From Azonexus sp. (GTDB lineage: Bacteria; Pseudomonadota; Gammaproteobacteria; Burkholderiales; Rhodocyclaceae), in contig JAKLLI010000004.1 of the NCBI GenBank assembly GCA_023150195.1, positions 1 through 29,587 of the forward strand: 29,587 nucleotides of DNA, given 5' to 3'. Under the pieces are notes generated by a model that saw only the letters and a program-made list of their open reading frames with translations, had not been told where the DNA came from and made no database searches. Below are positions 25,244 to 29,587 of the stretch, piece by piece (position 1 is the stretch's first letter; every line of letters begins with the position of its first letter). The position numbers were made by a program, and so were the translations under genes.

Positions 25244-26054
25244 CGCCCTCACCACCCAAGCCGATGGTGTGTCCGAAGGACACGTGATGGAAACGCCCGC
25301 CGGCATGATCGGCATGAATCGCCAGACCGAAATACACCGGTTGGCCCGGCACGATCGGCGTTTGTCCGGCCAGTTTTCGGCTGAAGGTGATGGTCCAGCC
25401 GTCAGCGCTCTGACTCCCTTCGGCTTTGACGCCCGCAGCCCCGCCCTGCATGCGCCGCTGGTCGGTGATCCGTCCATCCGACACCTTGCCGCTGCTCGAC
25501 CACTGCATCAGGTCATATCCCCCCGCCGTCACGTACTTGCTCTTGGTCTCCTGAGCCCCCGGCATGGTGCGCGCATCCTCGTGGCAACTCGCCCAGCAGC
25601 CGACCTGACTGGCCAGTGGCACCTGCGCATCGGGGAACAACACCGTGGCCTTCAGCACGTTTTCCTTGTCGGAATGATCGAAACCGCCTTCCGGCGCCTT
25701 GAACCGCAGACGGACGTAGAGCAGATCGGCGTCATACGCGGCCTGCACCTGCACCGGATAGCTGCGCACCTTGGGCGCGCCAGCGGGTTCCAGCTCCTTG
25801 GCAATGCGCTCGAGATCAAGATTGATCTCGCCACCTTCCACATGGCAACCTGCACAGCTTTCGCCTCGCGACAAGCCCCGGCTACCGCCGTGCTTGCCCT
25901 TGCTTTGTATCCACTGGAAGGGAGTAGCCCCGGGATAGAAAACGTGAATGGCGGTTACCGGCACCTTGCTCCAGTCTGGGGCCGCATGGACACCACCTGC
26001 GCTCAACCCCAAACCCGCCACCAAAAGACTGCTGAATATCACTCGAGAATTCAT
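25221..26054 (-). CDS. Heme-binding protein with ethylbenzene-dehydrogenase-gamma-like domain
   Basis: The 277-residue exported protein (signal peptide about residues 1-24) has a normal heme c site C67-x2-C70-H71 in the N-terminal part. A beta-rich domain like the heme-binding gamma subunit of ethylbenzene/DMSO-reductase-type enzymes follows. A second, unusual site, C153-x3-C157-H158 (GCWASCHED), lies within that domain. It may therefore carry two hemes. No molybdenum enzyme is nearby, so it probably acts as an electron carrier or d1-assembly factor in the nir operon; this is inferred. It directly follows nirS after a hairpin-containing 97-nt gap. Confidence 0.82.
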   Translation of the reverse strand: MNSRVIFSSLLVAGLGLSAGGVHAAPDWSKVPVTAIHVFYPGATPFQWIQSKGKHGGSRGLSRGESCAGCHVEGGEINLDLERIAKELEPAGAPKVRSYPVQVQAAYDADLLYVRLRFKAPEGGFDHSDKENVLKATVLFPDAQVPLASQVGCWASCHEDARTMPGAQETKSKYVTAGGYDLMQWSSSGKVSDGRITDQRRMQGGAAGVKAEGSQSADGWTITFSRKLAGQTPIVPGQPVYFGLAIHADHAGGRFHHVSFGHTIGLGGEGDVKASKF

Positions 26055-26098
26055 CGTATTGCGCTCCTGCCGCTCTCGCTTTCCGACCCACCAGAGAT

Positions 26099-26120
26099 TA
26101 CGGGGGCTTGCGCCCCCGTA
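26099..26120 (-). other. Strong hairpin just downstream of nirS
   Basis: A perfect 9-bp GC-rich inverted repeat (26099-26107 with 26112-26120, TTGC loop) lies 32 nt after the nirS stop. On the minus strand no T-run follows. It could stabilise nirS mRNA over the rest of the operon, giving more NirS than assembly factors. Confidence 0.7.
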
Positions 26121-26151
26121 TCCTTGCGTCAGATCAAAAGCGAAAAATTGA

Positions 26152-27831
26152 TCAGTAGATGTCGTGCTGCGTGTTGTAGACGTTGAACTTGCCGGTCGGC
26201 GTGATCATCTTCGGATCGGTAATGACCTTCTTGACCTTCAAGGTTTCGTCGTCATACACCACCACGGCAGACTGATCGGTCTTGCCACCCCACAAGGAAA
26301 TCCAGACTTCCTTGCCATCCGCTGAGTACTCCGGATGTACGGCACGCTTGACCGCCTTGGTCGGCGGCAGACCGGAATCCTTGGCCACGTTCAGCACCGC
26401 TTTCGGCTTGGAGAGATCGGCCATATCCCAAACCGCAACGGACTCCGCCAGATCCTTGTCCGGATTTTGTGGCGCATCAGCCCAGAAATGCCTGGACTTC
26501 GGATGCGTCTTCACAAAGAGATTGCCCGGAACGTGCTTGATTTCCTGAACCACCTTCCAGTTGAACTGCTTGAACTTGGCATGTTCTTTCTTTTCCGACG
26601 GGGTCGAAATCAGGGTCACCACATCCGCACCGAGGTGGCCTGTTGCCCAAACCGGTCCGTAGGTCGGATGAACAAAGTTGGCACCGCGACCCGGATGCGG
26701 GATCTTGGCGACATCCACCAGGGCAGCCAGCTTTCCAGTCTTGGTATCCACCGCGGCAATCTTGTTCGAAGCGTTCGCTGCGACCAGGAAATAACGCTTG
26801 GAGGCGTCCCAGCCACCATCGTGGAGGAACTTGGCAGAGGCGATGGTCGTCGTCTTCAGATTTTCGATATCCGAATAGTCCACCAGCAGGATCTGGCCGG
26901 TTTCCTTGATGTTGACGACCCACTCCGGCTTGATGAACGAAGCAACAATCGAGGCCACACGGGGCTCCGGATGGTACTCGCCATCCACGGTCATGCCACG
27001 GGTGGAAACGACCTTGCGCGGTTTCAGGGTGTCGCCATCCATGATGACGTACTGGGGAGGCCAGTAAGAACCGGCAATCGCATACTTGTCTTCAAAGCCG
27101 GCAAATTTGGAGGTATCGACCGAGCGCGCATCAAAACCGATCTTGACTTCGGCAACCACCGCGGGCTTTTCCATCCACAAATCGATCAGACTCAGACGAC
27201 CATCGCGACCAATCACATAAACATAACGTCCGGAAGCAGACAGGCGCGAAATATGGACTGCGTAGCCGGTCTTGACGACAGAACGGATTTCTTTCGTGTC
27301 GCCGTCAATCAATGCCACTTCACCCGTATCACGCAAGGTGACCGAGAACATGTTCTTGAGGTTGTAATTGTTCATTTGCTTCTTCGGCCGCTGGTCGACC
27401 GGAACAATCACCTTCCATGAATCCAGGGTGTCCTTGAAACTGTATTCGGGTGGCACATCCGGCGTATTCTGGATGTACTTCGACATCAGGGTGATTTCTT
27501 CCTTGGTCAGGATGTCGTCAAAATTCACCATGCCGCCATCGGTCCCGTAACCGATGATTTTTTCCAGTCGGCTCTGACCCAGCTTCAAGGTGCCGCCCTC
27601 GGTCACTGCGCCATCCTTGCCCTTCTTGCTCCAATGCGGCTCCAGGTTCTTGCCTGTGGCCCCCTTGCGCAACACCCCGTGACAACCGGCACAGCGCTCG
27701 AAGTAAATCTTCTTGGCCTGCTCCTTTTCCGCCGCAGTCAACTCCGGTGCCTTGGCTTCCTGCGCCAAGGCCGATCCGGCAGCGCCCGCCAAGATGCTGA
27801 GTGCGATGATTCCAATCGATCCTGCTTTCAT
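26152..27831 (-). CDS. nirS: Cytochrome cd1 nitrite reductase
   Basis: NirS reduces nitrite to nitric oxide in the periplasm. The 559-residue precursor has a signal peptide (residues 1-23), a heme c domain with C47-x2-C50-H51, and the eight-bladed d1 propeller. H193 (GYAVHISR) is the expected d1 iron ligand, and H337 (FLHDGGW) and H379 (PHPGRG) are the two active-site histidines, spaced 42 residues apart as in the Pseudomonas enzyme. The C-terminus TPTGKFNVYNTQHDIY is the family signature. The ATG at 27829-27831 follows an AGAGGAAAG ribosome site. A perfect FNR/DNR box lies about 148 nt upstream. It heads the eleven-gene nir operon. Confidence 0.98.
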   Translation of the reverse strand: MKAGSIGIIALSILAGAAGSALAQEAKAPELTAAEKEQAKKIYFERCAGCHGVLRKGATGKNLEPHWSKKGKDGAVTEGGTLKLGQSRLEKIIGYGTDGGMVNFDDILTKEEITLMSKYIQNTPDVPPEYSFKDTLDSWKVIVPVDQRPKKQMNNYNLKNMFSVTLRDTGEVALIDGDTKEIRSVVKTGYAVHISRLSASGRYVYVIGRDGRLSLIDLWMEKPAVVAEVKIGFDARSVDTSKFAGFEDKYAIAGSYWPPQYVIMDGDTLKPRKVVSTRGMTVDGEYHPEPRVASIVASFIKPEWVVNIKETGQILLVDYSDIENLKTTTIASAKFLHDGGWDASKRYFLVAANASNKIAAVDTKTGKLAALVDVAKIPHPGRGANFVHPTYGPVWATGHLGADVVTLISTPSEKKEHAKFKQFNWKVVQEIKHVPGNLFVKTHPKSRHFWADAPQNPDKDLAESVAVWDMADLSKPKAVLNVAKDSGLPPTKAVKRAVHPEYSADGKEVWISLWGGKTDQSAVVVYDDETLKVKKVITDPKMITPTGKFNVYNTQHDIY

Positions 27832-27972
27832 CTTTCCTCTCCTATGTTGATATTGCACTTGAACCCCCAGCGCAATGGTGCGGAGATTGATCCCATGAAA
27901 GATGAGCGTCCTTGATGATTGATAAAACTAGGACTGTCGAATGTAATGTTTTGAAAAAAAGCCTCCAGCCGA

Positions 27973-27986
27973 TTGATTTACATCAA
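27973..27986. promoter_or_regulatory. Perfect FNR/DNR box between nirS and the diheme cytochrome
   Basis: TTGAT-TTAC-ATCAA matches the palindromic consensus at all ten defined bases. It lies in the 212-nt divergent region. For nirS a class II start would be near 27938, and the sequence ACATTACATT on the minus strand offers a -10 match. For the plus-strand cytochrome the start would be near 28021, 23 nt before its ATG. Use by the DNR-type regulator of this window is inferred. Confidence 0.85.
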
Positions 27987-28043
27987 TTTTTCGCACGCAC
28001 GACGCATGGAAGAATCCGCAAAATCAATTTATCTGGAAGCCCC

Positions 28044-28652
28044 ATGCGTACCCTGACCTGCCTTTTTTTATGCTGTTTATATACCCTGACCTGGGCGGCT
28101 GATATCGAAAAAGGACGCGAAATCAACGGCACCTGCGCGGCTTGTCACGGCGATGACGGACGGGGTGGAAAGCGGGGCGAATACCCCAGAATTGCCGGTC
28201 AACCCGCCAAATTCCTGGAAAACCAGCTGCGAAACTTCCGCGCCAGGGTCCGCATCAACCTACCGATGTTCCCCTACACCCAGGAAAAGGAGCTGTCGGA
28301 TGCGGACATCGCCGATGTCGCTGCCTATTTGTCCGGCATCGCGTTGTCGTCCGACATGCCGACCTATCGTGGTGACGAAGACGCATTGACCCGGCTGCGG
28401 ATGGCAGAAAAAGTCATGATCATTCCGCGCGCAGAGGGAAATGCTGCTGCAGGCGGAGAAACCTACCGGGATGAATGCGCCCACTGCCATGGCCAGGACG
28501 CGATGGGCCGGGGGCGTTATCCGATGTTGGTCGGCCAATATACGAACTATCTGAAGCGACAGACCACGCTTTTCCGTCAGGGTGACAGACCGCACGACGA
28601 GGACGACACTTCCGGCGTGCTGCAAACACTGAAACGGCAGCAGGCAGCGTAG
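28044..28652 (+). CDS. Diheme c-type cytochrome divergent from nirS
   Basis: The 202-residue exported protein has a signal peptide (about residues 1-18) and two heme sites: C31-x2-C34-H35 and C145-x2-C148-H149. It resembles the cytochrome c4 family, with the PRIAGQ and PMLVGQ segments after each heme. It would be a soluble or loosely bound periplasmic carrier able to link the bc1 complex with NirS and NorC. The ATG at 28044 is chosen for its signal peptide; the frame stays open upstream without a convincing leader. It shares the divergent FNR/DNR box with nirS. Confidence 0.9.
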   Translation: MRTLTCLFLCCLYTLTWAADIEKGREINGTCAACHGDDGRGGKRGEYPRIAGQPAKFLENQLRNFRARVRINLPMFPYTQEKELSDADIADVAAYLSGIALSSDMPTYRGDEDALTRLRMAEKVMIIPRAEGNAAAGGETYRDECAHCHGQDAMGRGRYPMLVGQYTNYLKRQTTLFRQGDRPHDEDDTSGVLQTLKRQQAA

Positions 28653-28717
28653 CGGAAAGTTGCAAAATCAATTAAATTTGCCAGTCTCGCCTCAGCCCAC
28701 TCCCCCGAGCCTTGACT

Positions 28718-29587
28718 GTGAATTCGATCGATATTTTTCCTTGGGACGACAATTTCAATACAGGCCTGCCCAAGGTGGATGAGCAGCACAAGCAGCTGGT
28801 GAAATTGCTCAATGATCTGGCGACGCACATCGCCTTCCAGTCAGGCGAAACCGACGTGCTGGAACATGTCTTCGATCAGCTCTCCGACTACGCGATTTAT
28901 CACTTTCAATCCGAAGAGGCGATCTGGCGGCAATACCTCGGTACGGATCCCTCAGAGGAAATGCACCGCAACACGCACCGGGCCTTTGGTCAGGAAATCG
29001 CCCGCATTCGCAGCAAACTGACGCAGCAAACGAACAAGGAAGTCGCGGAAGAAGCGCTGGCCTATCTGGCGCAGTGGCTGGCGTCGCACATTCTGGAATC
29101 CGATCGTTTCATGGCTTATACGGTCGACGAACTGTTGCGGGGCACTTCGCTGGCGCAGGCAAAAGCCCTGGCCAAGGAAAGGATGAGCGGCAGCAACCGG
29201 GCGCTGATCGAGATCATCCTGTCAATTTACTCGACACTCTCCAGCAATACCCTGCGCCTGATGCGCGAACTGGCCGAACACCGCCAGGCCGAACAATCGC
29301 TGCGCGAAGCCCAAGGGGAACTTGAAGCATCGCGGAATTTGCTGCAAACCATTGTTGACCACGCGCCGGTGCGCATTTTCTGGAAAGACCGCACCCTCGA
29401 CTATCTGGGTTGCAATTCACTCTTCGTGCAGGATGCCGGCCTCGGCAGCCGTAACGAAATCATCGGCAAAAACGATTTCGCCATGGGCTGGGCGCCAGAA
29501 GCTGAACGCTATCGTGCCGATGATCGCCAGGTGATCGAATCCGGCGTGCCGAAACTGGGCTACGAGGAACCGCAGACCACACCCAAT
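28718..29587 (+). CDS. Bacteriohemerythrin-PAS signalling protein (C-terminus beyond window)
   Basis: The open frame runs 290 codons off the window edge. Residues 1-135 form a bacteriohemerythrin domain with the full diiron ligand set: H24, H62, E66, H83, H87, H124 and D129. A helical, probably coiled-coil linker follows (about 160-208), then a PAS domain (from about 209, LLQTIVDHAPVRIF) whose end is cut off. Such proteins usually finish with a GGDEF or kinase output domain, not visible here. The domain binds O2 or NO at the diiron site, so it may sense these gases next to the nir genes. The start is uncertain: a GTG at 28718-28720 or a TTG at 28712-28714, both with weak ribosome sites. Confidence 0.85.
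   Translation, partial: MNSIDIFPWDDNFNTGLPKVDEQHKQLVKLLNDLATHIAFQSGETDVLEHVFDQLSDYAIYHFQSEEAIWRQYLGTDPSEEMHRNTHRAFGQEIARIRSKLTQQTNKEVAEEALAYLAQWLASHILESDRFMAYTVDELLRGTSLAQAKALAKERMSGSNRALIEIILSIYSTLSSNTLRLMRELAEHRQAEQSLREAQGELEASRNLLQTIVDHAPVRIFWKDRTLDYLGCNSLFVQDAGLGSRNEIIGKNDFAMGWAPEAERYRADDRQVIESGVPKLGYEEPQTTPN

Noticed and set aside
27912..27925. A second FNR-like site (TTGAT-GATT-GATAA) near nirS
   Set aside because: Only one half-site matches; the other half fits at 2 of 5 bases. The perfect box at 27973-27986 explains the promoter better.

Overview
The window reads as a denitrification island from a betaproteobacterium, most likely of the Rhodocyclales (Dechloromonas/Azonexus/Azospira-like). 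This placement is an inference. It rests on three things: a clade II (Sec-exported) nosZ with its nosB/nosD/nosG satellites, a cytochrome cd1 nirS operon with a fused nirDL, and high GC with strong G/C third-position bias. There are no rRNA, tRNA, CRISPR or insertion-sequence features. Genes are dense, and no stretch over 300 bases lacks a gene; the longest gaps (6460-6703 and 27832-28043) are divergent promoter regions.

Layout. (1) 1-6459, minus strand: the nitrous oxide reductase operon, read nosZ, monoheme cytochrome c, diheme cytochrome c, nosB, nosD, nosG (cut by the window edge). Each of its first three intergenic gaps holds a hairpin. (2) 6704-8946, plus strand: a four-gene set of two SCO-type copper/thiol chaperones alternating with two small exported proteins of unknown function. 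(3) 9067-10892, plus: norC and norB, followed by a clear intrinsic terminator. norB is broken by an apparent 22-nt deletion that removes the two-histidine motif that should bind heme b3 and heme b. (4) 11038-16674, plus: norE, norF, norQ, a small membrane protein, a membrane polyferredoxin, norD and a Crp/Fnr regulator of DNR type. (5) 16780-17780, plus: a lower-GC antitoxin/zeta-toxin-like pair, a probable insertion. (6) 27831-17876, minus: an eleven-gene nirS operon (nirS, an ethylbenzene-dehydrogenase-type heme protein, a cupredoxin, nirC, nirF, nirDL, nirG, nirH, nirJ, nirN, nirE). It covers cytochrome cd1, candidate electron donors and heme d1 synthesis from uroporphyrinogen III. (7) 28044-29587, plus: a diheme cytochrome c divergent from nirS, then the start of a bacteriohemerythrin-PAS signalling protein.

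How it works together. NirS reduces nitrite to NO, NorCB should reduce NO to N2O, and NosZ reduces N2O to N2. The many small c-type cytochromes and the cupredoxin are plausible electron carriers in the periplasm. The regulator at 15928-16674 has the E-x-x-S-R recognition-helix signature expected to read TTGAT-N4-ATCAA. Matching sites lie before nirS/cytochrome (perfect), norC, nosZ/sco and norE, so local control by this regulator is likely but inferred. No nitrate reductase is present in the window. The broken norB is the main anomaly: either the assembly is wrong there, or the strain needs another NO reductase to survive its own NirS.
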